DNA from: Algoriphagus sp.
Lineage (GTDB): Bacteria > Bacteroidota > Bacteroidia > Cytophagales > Cyclobacteriaceae
Length of the DNA: 64,000 nt
Reading direction: 5' to 3'
Assembly (NCBI RefSeq): GCF_024305035.1
Contig: NZ_JAMWZB010000006.1
Coordinates: 62,001-126,000 of the forward strand
Shown here: piece by piece, positions 16,757 to 26,963 of the stretch
Numbering within the stretch: the first letter of the stretch is position 1
Layout: every line of letters starts with the position of its first letter
Position numbers and translations under genes: made by a program
Notes under the pieces: model-generated
The model's database searches: none
What the model was told of the DNA's origin: nothing
What the model saw: the letters and a program-made list of their open reading frames with translations, nothing else

Positions 16757-17839
16757 ATGTCCCCTTGCACAACAATCGTTATCAAAATCGGGTCCAATGT
16801 GTTGACTCAAGCGAATGGTCTACCAGACTTGGACCGCATGGAACATCTGGTAGATCAGGTAATGAAATTGAAAACTGCGGGAAAGAAGGTGGTTTTAGTT
16901 AGTTCGGGAGCAGTTGCTTTTGGTCGTCAAAAAGCAAAACTTCCCGAAAAACTCAACCCGGTTTTCAAAAAACAAATCTGGGCCTCCATCGGGCAAATCC
17001 ACTTGATTAATCAGTATCAGCAGCTATTTGAAAATCAGGATCAAAGCATTGCCCAAATTTTGGTAACGAAAGAAGATTTTCGGGATCGAAAGCATTACCT
17101 GAATATGAAAAACTGTATCGAGGCTTTGCTGCAGCAAGATATTCTTCCAATTGTCAATGAAAATGATACCGTCACCATCACTGAATTGATGTTTACCGAT
17201 AATGACGAACTGGCCAGCCTCACCGCGGCCATGATCAATTCGGACACCTTGATACTACTCAGCAATGTCGATGGCATTTTCACTGGAAATCCAGAAAATC
17301 CGGATGCCCAGCTCATTGAAAAAATTAAAGCCAATATGCCCGAAATTAATGAATATATTTCAGCGAGTAAGTCTTCTTTTGGGCGAGGTGGAATGCTTAC
17401 CAAATATAGCATGGCTAAAAAATCGGCCGATTTAGGAATCCAGGTTTTGATTGCCAACGGTAAAAAAGATGGAGTACTCGAAGCTTTTGTAGATGGAAAT
17501 TTACGCTGCACTTGGTTTGAGCCAAAAAAGCAAAAACAAGCCCCCAAAAAATGGCTGGCACATGGAAGTCATTATTACAAAGGTGAAATTTTCGTAAATT
17601 CTGGGGCAAAAAAATCGCTTACTTCATCGGTAATTCGAAGTCTCTTGCCCATCGGAATTACCCACATCGAAGGAGAGTTTTCCAAAGGAGATATTCTTTT
17701 GATTCGAGACGAAAATGGGCATAAAATCGGGCTAGGCCGAGCTGAATACTCCTCCAAATCCGCTGCCGAAAAAATCGGCCAGCATAAACAAAAACCAATC
17801 ATTCATTACAATTACCTTTATTTATTTGACCATGAATAA
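16757..17839 (+). CDS. proB: Glutamate 5-kinase
   Basis: This is the first step of proline synthesis: ATP-dependent phosphorylation of glutamate in the cytoplasm. The amino-acid-kinase domain (about 1-255) shows VIKIGSNVLT, VLVSSGAVAFGRQK, PIVNENDTV, DNDELASL and the SFGRGGMLTKYSMAKKS segment. A C-terminal PUA domain (about 275-355) matches the standard ProB architecture. The length of 360 residues is normal. It overlaps proA by 8 bases, indicating a proBA operon with coupled translation. Confidence 0.97.
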   Translation: MSPCTTIVIKIGSNVLTQANGLPDLDRMEHLVDQVMKLKTAGKKVVLVSSGAVAFGRQKAKLPEKLNPVFKKQIWASIGQIHLINQYQQLFENQDQSIAQILVTKEDFRDRKHYLNMKNCIEALLQQDILPIVNENDTVTITELMFTDNDELASLTAAMINSDTLILLSNVDGIFTGNPENPDAQLIEKIKANMPEINEYISASKSSFGRGGMLTKYSMAKKSADLGIQVLIANGKKDGVLEAFVDGNLRCTWFEPKKQKQAPKKWLAHGSHYYKGEIFVNSGAKKSLTSSVIRSLLPIGITHIEGEFSKGDILLIRDENGHKIGLGRAEYSSKSAAEKIGQHKQKPIIHYNYLYLFDHE

Positions 17840-19073
17840 TTATTCCCAACCCTTCGCCGCTGTAAAACAGGCCAGTCGAAAATTGATCCGAGTTAGCATC
17901 GATCAAGTGGAAGATGTGTTGGAACGATTGGCTGAATTGCTGAAGGAAAAGACTTGGTTTTTACTCGAAGAGAACCAAAAGGACTTGGATCGCATGGATC
18001 CTGAAAACCCCATGTATGATCGTTTAGCACTGACTGAGGATCGGATTCTTGGAATCGCGCAAGAAATCCATAACGTACAAAAGCTTCCAAGTCCATTGCA
18101 TATTCGACTGGAAGAGAAAATACTTTCAAATGGGCTTTATCTTGAAAAAATCAGCGTTCCGCTTGGGGTAATCGGGGTGATTTACGAGGCCAGGCCTAAT
18201 GTCACGTTGGATGTGTTTTCTTTGGCTTTAAAATCTGGTAATGGATTGATTTTGAAAGGCGGATCGGATGCAGAGTTTTCAAATAAAGCCATTATTCAAC
18301 TCATCTATCAGGTGCTTCGGGAATTTGATTTGCCACAGCAGGCTTTTCTCCTTCTTCCCTCTGATCGCCAAGCCACTTCAGCCTTGTTGGAGGCCGTAGA
18401 TTTTGTGGATGTAATTATTCCTCGGGGTTCGCAGGGTTTAATTGATTTTGTTAGACAAACTGCCAAAGTTCCCGTGATCGAAACCGGTGCAGGGATTGTC
18501 CATGCCTATGTAGATGAATCCGCAGATTTAGAAAAGGCCAAAGCGATTATTCTAAATTCAAAAACCCGTCGTCCTAGCGTTTGCAATTCGTTGGATTGTT
18601 TGATTATTCATCAATCCCATTTACCCAATTTGGAACAGATGCTATCCCCTTTGCTGAAGGCAGGAGTTGAGGTATTTGCTGATTCGGATTCATTTGCAGC
18701 ATTGAACCCAAACCCAAAAATTTCAATAGCCTCTGAAAATCACTTTGGTTCAGAGTTTTTAAGTTTGAAACTCTCAATCAAAACCGTGAAAAACATCGAT
18801 CAAGCTTTGGAGCATATTTCTAAATATTCTTCCAAGCATTCCGAAGCTATCATCGCTGAAAAGCAAGAGACCATAGATCGCTTTTTACTGGAAGTAGATG
18901 CTGCTGCAGTCTATGCCAACGCCTCAACCGCTTTTACCGATGGGGCACAATTTGGCCTTGGTGCTGAGATCGGAATCAGTACCCAGAAACTTCACGCCCG
19001 TGGCCCCATGGGATTGCGGGAATTAACCAGCTACAAATGGGTAGTTCGGGGAAATGGACAAGTTCGAAATTAA
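17832..19073 (+). CDS. proA: Gamma-glutamyl phosphate reductase
   Basis: Reduces gamma-glutamyl phosphate to glutamate semialdehyde with NADPH, the second step of proline synthesis. The aldehyde-dehydrogenase-like fold shows PLGVIGVIYEARPNVT, SGNGLILKGGSDA, DVIIPRGSQGLI, VIETGAGIVHAYVD and TRRPSVCNSLD with the catalytic Cys. The C-terminal GLGAEIGISTQKLHARGPMGLREL is diagnostic. The ATG at 17832 lies inside the proB stop region (ATGAATAA); a TTG 6 bases upstream is less likely. The 106 bases after it hold no gene. Confidence 0.97.
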   Translation: MNNYSQPFAAVKQASRKLIRVSIDQVEDVLERLAELLKEKTWFLLEENQKDLDRMDPENPMYDRLALTEDRILGIAQEIHNVQKLPSPLHIRLEEKILSNGLYLEKISVPLGVIGVIYEARPNVTLDVFSLALKSGNGLILKGGSDAEFSNKAIIQLIYQVLREFDLPQQAFLLLPSDRQATSALLEAVDFVDVIIPRGSQGLIDFVRQTAKVPVIETGAGIVHAYVDESADLEKAKAIILNSKTRRPSVCNSLDCLIIHQSHLPNLEQMLSPLLKAGVEVFADSDSFAALNPNPKISIASENHFGSEFLSLKLSIKTVKNIDQALEHISKYSSKHSEAIIAEKQETIDRFLLEVDAAAVYANASTAFTDGAQFGLGAEIGISTQKLHARGPMGLRELTSYKWVVRGNGQVRN

Positions 19074-19179
19074 ATTAACCCTGGTTCTCTGTCCCACTCA
19101 TTCCCGCTAGAGAATTGAAATAGATTTTCATCCCCAATCTGCTTTTTCTTAGATTCGTGTCGAATTTTAATAATCTGCT

Positions 19180-19737
19180 GTGAAACGACTTGCCATCTTA
19201 GCCTCCGGAAGCGGCTCCAATGCTGAAAAAATCATGGAGCATTTCCGATATTCCCAAAAAGCTAAGGTTTCCTTAATAGCTTCTAATAAATCCGATGCTT
19301 TTGTACTGGAGCGGGCCAAGAAATATGGCATACCCACTTTTACGTTTACCCCTAAAGAAATGGAAAGTGGGGAACTACTTGGTAAACTTCAGGCTGAAAT
19401 GATCGATTTTGTGATTTTAGCAGGTTTTTTACTAAAAATCCCAGAGGATTTGATCCGAGCCTTTCCCAACCGAATGGTCAATATTCATCCTGCTCTCCTT
19501 CCTAATTATGGTGGAAAAGGCATGTACGGAATGAAAGTGCATCAGGCCGTAAAGGCTGCCGGAGATACGCAAACAGGGATCACGATTCATTTGGTCAATG
19601 AAAATTACGACGAGGGAAAAATTATTTTTCAGGCAGCGACCCCCGTTTTGCCCGAGGATAGCCCCGAGACTATTGCCGAAAAAGTTCATGCGCTTGAACA
19701 CCGTTATTTTCCCGAGGTAATCGAAAGTTTGGTTTAA
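19180..19737 (+). CDS. purN: Phosphoribosylglycinamide formyltransferase
   Basis: Transfers a formyl group from 10-formyltetrahydrofolate to GAR in de novo purine synthesis. Motifs are ILASGSGSNAEKI at the N-terminus (phosphate binding), FVILAGFLLKIP, and NIHPALLPNYGGKGMYG with the catalytic Asn and His, then ENYDEGKII with the catalytic Asp. Length 185 residues is normal. The start is GTG at 19180; there is no upstream ATG, and the family N-terminus begins here. purH follows with its own apparent promoter. Confidence 0.95.
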   Translation: MKRLAILASGSGSNAEKIMEHFRYSQKAKVSLIASNKSDAFVLERAKKYGIPTFTFTPKEMESGELLGKLQAEMIDFVILAGFLLKIPEDLIRAFPNRMVNIHPALLPNYGGKGMYGMKVHQAVKAAGDTQTGITIHLVNENYDEGKIIFQAATPVLPEDSPETIAEKVHALEHRYFPEVIESLV

Positions 19738-19802
19738 TACCTCCACAAAACTTCCAGACAGTTACTTGTGAGGATAATTGAGGAGCTTCGAGGCATTTTT
19801 CC

Positions 19803-19810
19803 TACCTTTG
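19803..19810 (+). promoter_or_regulatory. Putative -7 element of purH
   Basis: TACCTTTG matches TAnnTTTG and lies 36 bases before the purH ATG. A TTG at 19778-19780, 22 bases upstream, is a possible -33 element. Confidence 0.5.
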
Positions 19811-19846
19811 CACCTTCTTAGAAACTTACACCTATCCATCTCAAAA

Positions 19847-21373
19847 ATGGCTGTTAAAAAAATTCAATCTGCTCTTATATCTGTCTTTTACAAAGACAAT
19901 CTCGAACCGATCATCGCTTTGCTTAAAAAGCACGGAGTAACAATCTACTCCACCGGCGGTACCCAAAAATTCATTGAGGAACAAGGCGCCGAGGTAATTC
20001 CTGTGGAAGAGCTAACCTCCTACCCATCCATATTCGGAGGAAGAGTCAAAACCCTTCACCCAAAGGTTTTTGGTGGGATTTTGTATCGAAGAGAAAATGA
20101 AGGAGATGTATCTCAGGCAGCTGAATTTGACATCCCGGCCATTGATTTGGTAATCGTGGATTTATATCCCTTTGAGGAGACTGTAGCTTCAGGTGCATCT
20201 GAAGCTGATATCATTGAGAAAATTGATATCGGTGGCATTTCCTTGATCCGAGCTGCTGCTAAAAACTTTAAGGATGTCACCATTATTGCCTCAAAAAATC
20301 AGTATGCAGAATTGGAGGCCAAACTGGAGGCACAGGATGGAGGAACTAGCTTGGAGGACAGACGCTATTTCGCCGCTCAGGCATTTCAGGTTTCTTCCCA
20401 TTATGATACCCATATTTTTAATTACTTCAATCAAATTGAAGCTATTCCTACACTGAAAGTTTCTGAAAGCAAAGCCAAAACACTTCGATATGGTGAAAAC
20501 CCACATCAAGCAGCCCATTTTTATGGCGACTTAGAAGGACTTTTTGACCAACTTAACGGAAAAGAGCTTTCCTACAATAACCTGGTAGACGTGGATGCCG
20601 CGGTAAATTTGATAGCGGAATTCCCAGACCAAACTGCATTCGCCATTTTGAAGCATACCAATGCCTGCGGATGTGCGACAGCGGAAACGGTGAAAGAGGC
20701 ATATCAAAAAGCGTTTGCGGCCGACACCACATCTGCCTTTGGAGGAGTATTAGTGACCAATCAAATCGTGGACAAAGCTGCAGCCGAAGAGATGCACTCA
20801 CTTTTCTTTGAAGTTTTGATTGCACCTGATTTCACAGAAGACGCGTTGGAAATTCTAAAAGGAAAAAAGAACCGGATTTTGCTTCGCCAAAAAATGGGAT
20901 TGCCGGGTACCAAAATGATCAAAACACTTCTCAACGGAGTAATTGAGCAGGACAAAGATTTAGCTACCGAAAGCAAAGAAGATTTCAAGGTAGCCACCAA
21001 AAAAGCGCCTTCCCAAAAAGAACTAGACGCTTTGGTTTTTGCAGCGAAAGTCTGCAAACACACCAAATCCAACACCATCGTTTTGAGCAACGATAACCAA
21101 TTGTTTGCCTCTGGTGTAGGACAAACCTCCCGGGTAGATGCTTTGCGCCAAGCCATCATCAAAGCCAAGGAGTTTGGATTTGATTTGAAAGGGGCAGTCA
21201 TGGCATCGGATGCTTTTTTCCCTTTTCCTGACTGTGTGGAAATCGCCAATGAAGCAGGAATCACCGCGGTCGTCCAGCCAGGGGGGTCTATCAAAGATCA
21301 GGACAGCATTGATTTCTGTGATGCCCATGGCATGAGCATGGTGATGACTGGAGTGAGGCATTTTAAGCATTGA
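19847..21373 (+). CDS. purH: Bifunctional AICAR transformylase / IMP cyclohydrolase
   Basis: Catalyses the last two steps of IMP synthesis. The N-terminal MGS-like cyclohydrolase domain shows ALISVFYKDNLEPI, TIYSTGGTQKFI, GGRVKTLHPKVFGGIL and DLVIVDLYPFE. The C-terminal transformylase domain shows LRYGENPHQAA, KHTNACGCA (catalytic Lys-His), SAFGGVLV, DAFFPFPD and AVVQPGGSIKDQ. The start MAVKKIQS was chosen because it fits the family N-terminus; a TTG-initiated frame upstream adds 23 unlikely residues. The length of 508 residues is normal. A terminator follows. Confidence 0.97.
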   Translation: MAVKKIQSALISVFYKDNLEPIIALLKKHGVTIYSTGGTQKFIEEQGAEVIPVEELTSYPSIFGGRVKTLHPKVFGGILYRRENEGDVSQAAEFDIPAIDLVIVDLYPFEETVASGASEADIIEKIDIGGISLIRAAAKNFKDVTIIASKNQYAELEAKLEAQDGGTSLEDRRYFAAQAFQVSSHYDTHIFNYFNQIEAIPTLKVSESKAKTLRYGENPHQAAHFYGDLEGLFDQLNGKELSYNNLVDVDAAVNLIAEFPDQTAFAILKHTNACGCATAETVKEAYQKAFAADTTSAFGGVLVTNQIVDKAAAEEMHSLFFEVLIAPDFTEDALEILKGKKNRILLRQKMGLPGTKMIKTLLNGVIEQDKDLATESKEDFKVATKKAPSQKELDALVFAAKVCKHTKSNTIVLSNDNQLFASGVGQTSRVDALRQAIIKAKEFGFDLKGAVMASDAFFPFPDCVEIANEAGITAVVQPGGSIKDQDSIDFCDAHGMSMVMTGVRHFKH

Positions 21374-21404
21374 TCTGGATAGTTTGAAGCAGTCAATGAA
21401 AATT

Positions 21405-21439
21405 AAAAACTCCGGCTCTAAAAAACCGGAGTTTTTTTT
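21405..21439 (+). terminator. Rho-independent terminator of purH
   Basis: AAAAACTCCGG (21405-21415) pairs with CCGGAGTTTTT (21426-21436) and runs into T8. Confidence 0.9.
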
Positions 21440-21532
21440 ACCTAGGGCTGAAGAAAACACCAATTCTAGGTCATTGATTAAGAGTTATTTATAAAACGGA
21501 GTATAAAAACCACCCTTCAGAATAAGGGTGGG

Positions 21533-21843
21533 ATGGAGGCGGCCACACGACCCCAGTCTCCAATTCGGGATTGGTACTACTTTTACCGTGAAGAAGAAAA
21601 ACTGTTATTCAAATCGATCTCCAAAGCTCCAAATGGCGAACTAGCTCCGATGTTTGAGTACAACTATGATCCTGAGGGCGGGTTGTTCAAGGAGCAGGAG
21701 CAATACCCAAATATGGATTTCGGGAATAGGTTTCAATGAATTACCTCGATCATGAAGGAAAATAATGTGGCTTATCCAGCTCATGGGATTTTAATACTAA
21801 GGAACTCGAAAACCTTTGGAAAGAAGAACTTTTGAGTTTTTGA
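21533..21843 (+). pseudogene. Decayed hypothetical gene fragment
   Basis: The 21440-22021 gap holds one coding-like stretch. From 21533 a 68-residue frame (RDWYYFYREEEKLLFKSISK ... FEYNYDPEGGLFKEQEQ) stops at 21739. Another frame then continues with NYLDHEGK, a stop, and SSSWDFNTKELENLWKEELLSF up to 21843. The D-x-EG-type short repeats resemble extracellular lipoproteins with YD-like units, but no family can be named. It has at least one frameshift and one stop and no signal peptide. A hairpin (CCACCCTT / AAGGGTGG, 21510-21531) sits directly before it. The call as pseudogene rather than a short real gene is tentative. Confidence 0.35.
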
Positions 21844-22021
21844 AAAACCAATCGTTAAATTAAAACTGCATACAAAATTCATTCATTAATTCTCTTAAAA
21901 ATTTCCCGGTATTTTCCTTCAGGCTTCAATCTCCCCCATTTTTCCGCTAATTTGCAGCCTGTTATTAAAAAACGGAATCATCCTGTACTTTGAATTCGTT
22001 ACCTAGTACTACGTACCTCCT

Positions 22022-23515
22022 ATGAAATCGCATCAACTTAAACTTTACAATACCCTGTCAAGGGAAAAGGAAGAATTTCAAGCCATCAACCCCCCATTTG
22101 TAGGCATGTATGTTTGCGGGCCTACCGTATATGGCGACGCCCATTTGGGCCACGGCCGTCCAGCGGTCACCTTTGACACGGTCAATCGATATTTGACCCA
22201 TCTCGGCTTTCGGGTTCGCTATGTTAGAAATATCACTGATGTGGGGCACCTTACTGGGGATGCAGATGAGGGAGAGGATAAAATCGCCAAAAAAGCCAAA
22301 CTCGAACAACTTGAACCCATGGAGGTGGCCCAGCAGTACACGGATTCCTACCATCGTGATATGGCCCTGCTCAATACCTGGAAACCGAGCATTGAACCTC
22401 GTGCTACCGGACACATTCCTGAGCAAATTGCTTTGGTAGAAGCTATTCTCAACGAAGGACTCGCCTATGAAGTCAACGGCTCAGTTTATTTTGATGTACT
22501 CAAATACAACGAATCCTACAAATACGGGAAACTTTCCGGCCGTGTTCTCGAGGACCTAATGAGTGGAACCCGGGATCTAGACGGCCAAGGCGAAAAACGA
22601 AATGCTGCGGATTTTGCCTTATGGAAAAAAGCAGCTCCTGAGCACCTCATGAAGTGGAATTCACCTTGGGGACTGGGATTTCCAGGTTGGCACCTCGAAT
22701 GTACAGCCATGAGCTCCAAGTATCTTGGCAATCAATTTGATATTCACGGAGGGGGAATGGATTTAATGTTTCCACATCACGAATGTGAAATCGCACAAGG
22801 AAATGCCTGCAATCATCAGGACCCTGCCAAATACTGGATGCACAATAATATGATTACCATCAACGGTCAGAAGATGGGAAAATCATTGGGAAATTTCATT
22901 ACCCTTCAAGAGTTATTTACTGGAAAGCATGACTTGTTAACGCAAGCTTACAGTCCAATGACCATTCGCTATTTCATGCTGACGGCCCACTATCGCTCAA
23001 CTTTGGACTTTTCCAATGAAGCCTTGAAAGCCGCACAAAAAGGATACAAAAAGATCATTAATGGACTTCGTATTGCCCAAATCCTTGAGTATCGGGAAGA
23101 TCAATCCATAGAATTAGATCAGACCCAAATTGAACAAATTGAGTCTAGCATCCAGCACGCCTATCGTGCAATGGATGACGACTTTAATACCGCACAGGCC
23201 ATTGGGCATTTATTCAATCTCTTAAAAAAAATCAATTCGATCTTTACAGGACAGCTCCAGTCGGCTGCTTTGGGACAGGATGTTTTTGTGAAGCTCAAAG
23301 ACACCTTTATCACCTTTGTAACTGATATTTTGGGATTAATAGAGGAGAAAAGTGATGTCCAAAATGAGATGTTGGATTTGATGCTCGAGCTTTATGGCCA
23401 AGCTAAAACCGCAAGAGATTATGCCAAAGTGGATGAAATCAGAGCTGGGTTAAAGTCGATGGGCTTTGTAGTAAAAGATATGAAAGACAAAATTGACTGG
23501 GCTTATGAAGAATAG
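22022..23515 (+). CDS. cysS: Cysteine-tRNA ligase
   Basis: Charges tRNA-Cys. The class I signature HIGH appears as HLGHGRP and KMSKS as KMGKS ([10 protein letters not shown]). The zinc-site residues are visible: Cys in VCGPTVYG, Cys in WHLECTAMS, and His/Glu in [11 protein letters not shown]. The C-terminal DALR-like region contains [13 protein letters not shown]. The length of 497 residues is normal. The M28 peptidase gene begins 11 bases before its stop, so the two are translationally coupled. A near-consensus -7 (TAATTTG) lies about 70 bases upstream. Confidence 0.97.
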   Translation: MKSHQLKLYNTLSREKEEFQAINPPFVGMYVCGPTVYGDAHLGHGRPAVTFDTVNRYLTHLGFRVRYVRNITDVGHLTGDADEGEDKIAKKAKLEQLEPMEVAQQYTDSYHRDMALLNTWKPSIEPRATGHIPEQIALVEAILNEGLAYEVNGSVYFDVLKYNESYKYGKLSGRVLEDLMSGTRDLDGQGEKRNAADFALWKKAAPEHLMKWNSPWGLGFPGWHLECTAMSSKYLGNQFDIHGGGMDLMFPHHECEIAQGNACNHQDPAKYWMHNNMITINGQKMGKSLGNFITLQELFTGKHDLLTQAYSPMTIRYFMLTAHYRSTLDFSNEALKAAQKGYKKIINGLRIAQILEYREDQSIELDQTQIEQIESSIQHAYRAMDDDFNTAQAIGHLFNLLKKINSIFTGQLQSAALGQDVFVKLKDTFITFVTDILGLIEEKSDVQNEMLDLMLELYGQAKTARDYAKVDEIRAGLKSMGFVVKDMKDKIDWAYEE

Positions 23516-24485
23516 TGTTTATGGTTTGCTGCTTTTTATTGTATTTTTCTGGGCCTGCTCGGTAGAAAAAACGTCAGAAACTCAAGTTCCAGACAAAGAG
23601 CTTAAACCCTATCCCAAATTCCATGCAGATTCGGCTTATGCTTTTGTGCAGAAACAAGTAGAATTCGGACCTCGTGTTCCCGGCACTCAAGGTCATCAAG
23701 AAACCAAAGAGTGGATTTTGGCTCAGCTAGACCAATGGGGATGGGAAGTTCAAACTCAAGATTTTGAAGCGAAAACCTACGATGGACTCACTTGGAATTT
23801 GAGTAATATCATTGCGAGCTACAAGCCCCAAGCCAGCAAACGGATTCTGTTGGCAGCACATTGGGACACCCGAAGGATAGCAGACAAAGATACCGAGCGA
23901 ATCGACGAACCGATTGATGGAGCCAATGATGGCGGTTCAGGGGTTGGAGTATTGATGGAAATCGCACGCATAATTGGCTCGCAAGATCTCAAACCCGATG
24001 TTGGGATTGACCTTATTCTTTTTGATGGGGAAGATGATGGGGAACCAGAAAATGCTCGAATTAGAGATAACTCACAGATCTGGTGGTGTTTGGGCTCTCA
24101 GTACTGGTCCAAAAATAAGCATAACTCCAATTACACGGCCTATTATGGGATTTTGGTGGATTTGGTCGGAGCTAAAGGTGCCAAATTTTATCGGGAAGGA
24201 TATTCCAGAAATTTTGCTTCAGGCATACTCAAAAAAGTTTGGGACAATGCTCATCAACTAGGTCATTCCGATTATTTTATTTACAAAGATTCACCGGAAA
24301 TTATTGACGATCATTTCTTTGTGAATAGAGATGCGGGAATCCCCATGATTGACATCATTGAATTTTCTCCTGACCTCGGATTTGGGAGATATCATCATAC
24401 TCATATGGATAATATGGACCTGATTGACCGCAAATCCTTGCAAGCTGTAGGAGAAACTGTTTTATTTACAGTATATCAGGAATAA
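23505..24485 (+). CDS. M28-family lipoprotein, glutaminyl cyclase-like
   Basis: The start at 23505 gives a lipoprotein signal ([10 protein letters not shown] ... FFWAC). The 326-residue product has M28/glutaminyl-cyclase motifs: [37 protein letters not shown] (metal Asp), [13 protein letters not shown] (Glu pair), and a late [13 protein letters not shown] (metal His). GPRVPGT with AAHWDTR and the [11 protein letters not shown] insertion is typical of bacterial glutaminyl-peptide cyclotransferases, which form N-terminal pyroglutamate; an aminopeptidase is the alternative. It overlaps cysS by 11 bases. It would act at the cell envelope on exported proteins. Confidence 0.85.
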   Translation: MKNSVYGLLLFIVFFWACSVEKTSETQVPDKELKPYPKFHADSAYAFVQKQVEFGPRVPGTQGHQETKEWILAQLDQWGWEVQTQDFEAKTYDGLTWNLSNIIASYKPQASKRILLAAHWDTRRIADKDTERIDEPIDGANDGGSGVGVLMEIARIIGSQDLKPDVGIDLILFDGEDDGEPENARIRDNSQIWWCLGSQYWSKNKHNSNYTAYYGILVDLVGAKGAKFYREGYSRNFASGILKKVWDNAHQLGHSDYFIYKDSPEIIDDHFFVNRDAGIPMIDIIEFSPDLGFGRYHHTHMDNMDLIDRKSLQAVGETVLFTVYQE

Positions 24486-24574
24486 AAATTTTCTTATTTA
24501 ATTACAATTCAAACAAAAAGAGTGGCTTGTGATTATCAATTTGAAAATAAATCTTCAATGTAATTGAAAAAATC

Positions 24575-25600
24575 ATGAAGAAAGGGCATCAGGTTACTAT
24601 GAAGGAAATCGCCAAGAAATTAGGCGTCTCAGTTTCTACGATTTCCAGAGCATTGAAAGATTCTCCGGAGCTTCATCCCGAAACCAAACGAAAAATCGTG
24701 GAAATGGCCAAGGAGATGAACTATCAGCCCAATTTGCTTGCGCAAAGTCTACGAATTAGCCGGACCAAAACTCTAGGTGTTATAGTCCCTGAAATCACCT
24801 CTCATTTTTTTGCATCTTGCATCAGCGGCATTCAGGATCATGCCAATAAACGGGGCTACAATGTCATGATCTGTCAGTCCAATGAATCGATCGATCAAGA
24901 AATCGCGAATATAAAAACGCTCGTCGCCTCACAAGTAGATGCCTTATTGATTTCACTTAGCAGAGAAACCAACCATTATGAGCATCTCTATGAGTTGTAC
25001 AGTAGAGAAATTCCCTTTGTCCTGTTTGATCGGGTTCATGAAGAAATTCCTGTTTCCAAGGTAACCTTTAACGATGCAGGAGGGGCCTATCAGGTCACCC
25101 ATCATCTACTTGAAATGGGCTGCAGAAATATCGTTTACGTTTCAGGCCCAGAAGACCTTTACATTTCTAAAAAGCGAAAAGAAGGATACCTCAAAGCCTT
25201 AACAGAATACGGCATCAAAGAAAACCCTGAATTCATCAAAATTTCGGATTTAACCGAAGATGGAAACATCCGAGTTGCTCAGGAAATCCTTCAAATGAAC
25301 CCCAAACCCGACGCGGTTTTTTGCATGATCGATCCGGTGGCAGTGGATGTTTTAACGTATTGGAAATCAAAAGGAATAAAAGTCCCCGAAGAATTTGCGC
25401 TTGCCGGATTTACCAACAACCCCACCTCTGCGGTCGTGGAACCTCCCCTGACCACAGTATCCCAACCAGGATATGAAATGGGGAAATTAGCGGTCAGCCA
25501 CCTGCTCGATCAACTCGACGGACTTGCTTCGGATGATCCGATATCCATTGTCCTGGACACTACTTTAGTTCCTAGAAAATCATCACAAAAAACCATTTGA
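24575..25600 (+). CDS. LacI-family transcriptional regulator
   Basis: An N-terminal helix-turn-helix (VTMKEIAKKLGVSVSTISRALKDS, residues 7-30) with the hinge NYQPNLLAQSLR is followed by a periplasmic-binding-protein-like sensor domain (TLGVIVPEITSHFFASCISGIQ; DAVFCMIDPVAVDVL; GFTNNPTSAVVEPPLTTV). The length of 341 residues is standard. It overlaps galK by 4 bases (TTGA), so the two are co-translated. This suggests it responds to galactose or a related sugar and controls this operon, but no operator was identified directly upstream. Confidence 0.93.
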   Translation: MKKGHQVTMKEIAKKLGVSVSTISRALKDSPELHPETKRKIVEMAKEMNYQPNLLAQSLRISRTKTLGVIVPEITSHFFASCISGIQDHANKRGYNVMICQSNESIDQEIANIKTLVASQVDALLISLSRETNHYEHLYELYSREIPFVLFDRVHEEIPVSKVTFNDAGGAYQVTHHLLEMGCRNIVYVSGPEDLYISKKRKEGYLKALTEYGIKENPEFIKISDLTEDGNIRVAQEILQMNPKPDAVFCMIDPVAVDVLTYWKSKGIKVPEEFALAGFTNNPTSAVVEPPLTTVSQPGYEMGKLAVSHLLDQLDGLASDDPISIVLDTTLVPRKSSQKTI

Positions 25601-26751
25601 ACTTGAAAACAAAGCTATTCGAGCTTTTTCAAAAGACCTTCGAAAGTACCCCTATCCTTGCTTTTGCTCCCGGTAGAATTAATTTAATCGGAGAGCACAC
25701 CGATTATCAAGAGGGCTTTGTATTCCCTGCTGCTGTCCAGTTTGGTATCTGGGTGGGAATTCAGAAAAATGAACTGTCCTATTGTCGCTTGTACTCCTTG
25801 GATTTTGAGGAGGAATTCACTTTTGACTGGACCAGTTTTTCTCCCAAAAAAGGTCATTGGAGCACTTATGTAATGGGATTTTTAGCCCAATTAAAGCAAG
25901 CCGGTTATCCATTTAAAGGGTTTGATATGATGATTGGAGGGGATATTCCTGTTGGCGCGGGACTTTCTTCTTCTGCCGCCTTATCTGTTTCTATTGGCAC
26001 GGCTCTTTCTTCCCTTTACGATTTGAAACTAAGCCCGATTTCCATCTCCAAGTACGCCCAAAACTCAGAGCATCAGTATGCTGGAGTGCATTGTGGAATC
26101 ATGGACCCCTATGCCTCTGCTTTCGGCAAAAAAGATCAGGCTCTCCTGTTGGATTGCCGGAGCAATCAGCATCAGGAAATCCCAGTTCATCTAGGCGAGT
26201 ACTCCTTGCTTTTAGTTAATTCCAATGTCAAGCATTCCCTAGCCGATTCGGCTTATAATCAGCGAAGAGCTGCTTGTGAGGAAAGTGTCGAAATTTTAAA
26301 AAAATTCTATGCTGGTATTCAAACACTTCGAGATGTGAAGGTTTCAGAGTTGGAAAAAGTACAACAATTGCTCCCAGGCTCACTGTTTCCCAAAGCCAAA
26401 CATATCATCAGCGAATGTGAGCGAGTTCATGCCGCTGCAACTGCTCTTCAATCTGGAGATTTAGATTCCTTTGGAAAGCTCTTGAATGCATCCCATCAGA
26501 GTCTGAGTCAGGATTATAAAGTCAGCTGTGCCGAACTGGATTTTTTGGCGGAAAAAGCTCAAGATTTTCCCGGTATTTTAGGAGCTCGAATGATGGGAGG
26601 AGGTTTTGGTGGCTGCACCATCAATTTGATTAAAACTAGTACGGTCTCTGATTTTCTAGAAAAAATTCAGCAATCATACCCAACAAAATTTGGATTGAAC
26701 CCTTCCTTTATTTCCGTGGAGGTTAGTGAAGGAGCCCGAATAGTGGGTTGA
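25597..26751 (+). CDS. galK: Galactokinase
   Basis: Phosphorylates galactose to galactose 1-phosphate, the first committed Leloir step. GHMP-kinase motifs are complete: the galactokinase signature PGRINLIGEHTDYQEGFVFP, the ATP loop GDIPVGAGLSSSAALSVS, and the third motif MMGGGFGGCTIN. GIMDPYASAFG holds the catalytic-type Asp region. The length of 384 residues is normal. No ATG is available: the start is TTG at 25597, overlapping the regulator stop, or TTG at 25603. galT and galE are not in the window, and the mutarotase is 24 kb away. Confidence 0.95.
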   Translation: MNLKTKLFELFQKTFESTPILAFAPGRINLIGEHTDYQEGFVFPAAVQFGIWVGIQKNELSYCRLYSLDFEEEFTFDWTSFSPKKGHWSTYVMGFLAQLKQAGYPFKGFDMMIGGDIPVGAGLSSSAALSVSIGTALSSLYDLKLSPISISKYAQNSEHQYAGVHCGIMDPYASAFGKKDQALLLDCRSNQHQEIPVHLGEYSLLLVNSNVKHSLADSAYNQRRAACEESVEILKKFYAGIQTLRDVKVSELEKVQQLLPGSLFPKAKHIISECERVHAAATALQSGDLDSFGKLLNASHQSLSQDYKVSCAELDFLAEKAQDFPGILGARMMGGGFGGCTINLIKTSTVSDFLEKIQQSYPTKFGLNPSFISVEVSEGARIVG

Positions 26752-26963
26752 TTTTCACTCCTGCATTTGCAAAAGAAAGAAAAGCATAAGTTTCTCATCT
26801 GGAAAAACTCAAATTAGTAACCTAACCAGTTTATTTGAAACGGTAAAAAATTATTGTTTCAATTTGAAAAAATAGCACACTTTATCACCAAAAATTGCCG
26901 AATTTCAGTTACTTAGCGCAGCAATTTTAATAAATGCCTAATTTGTCAAAAAATTACCTTAGT

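Noticed and set aside
20761..21294. 177-residue minus-strand frame
   Set aside because: Antisense shadow of purH.
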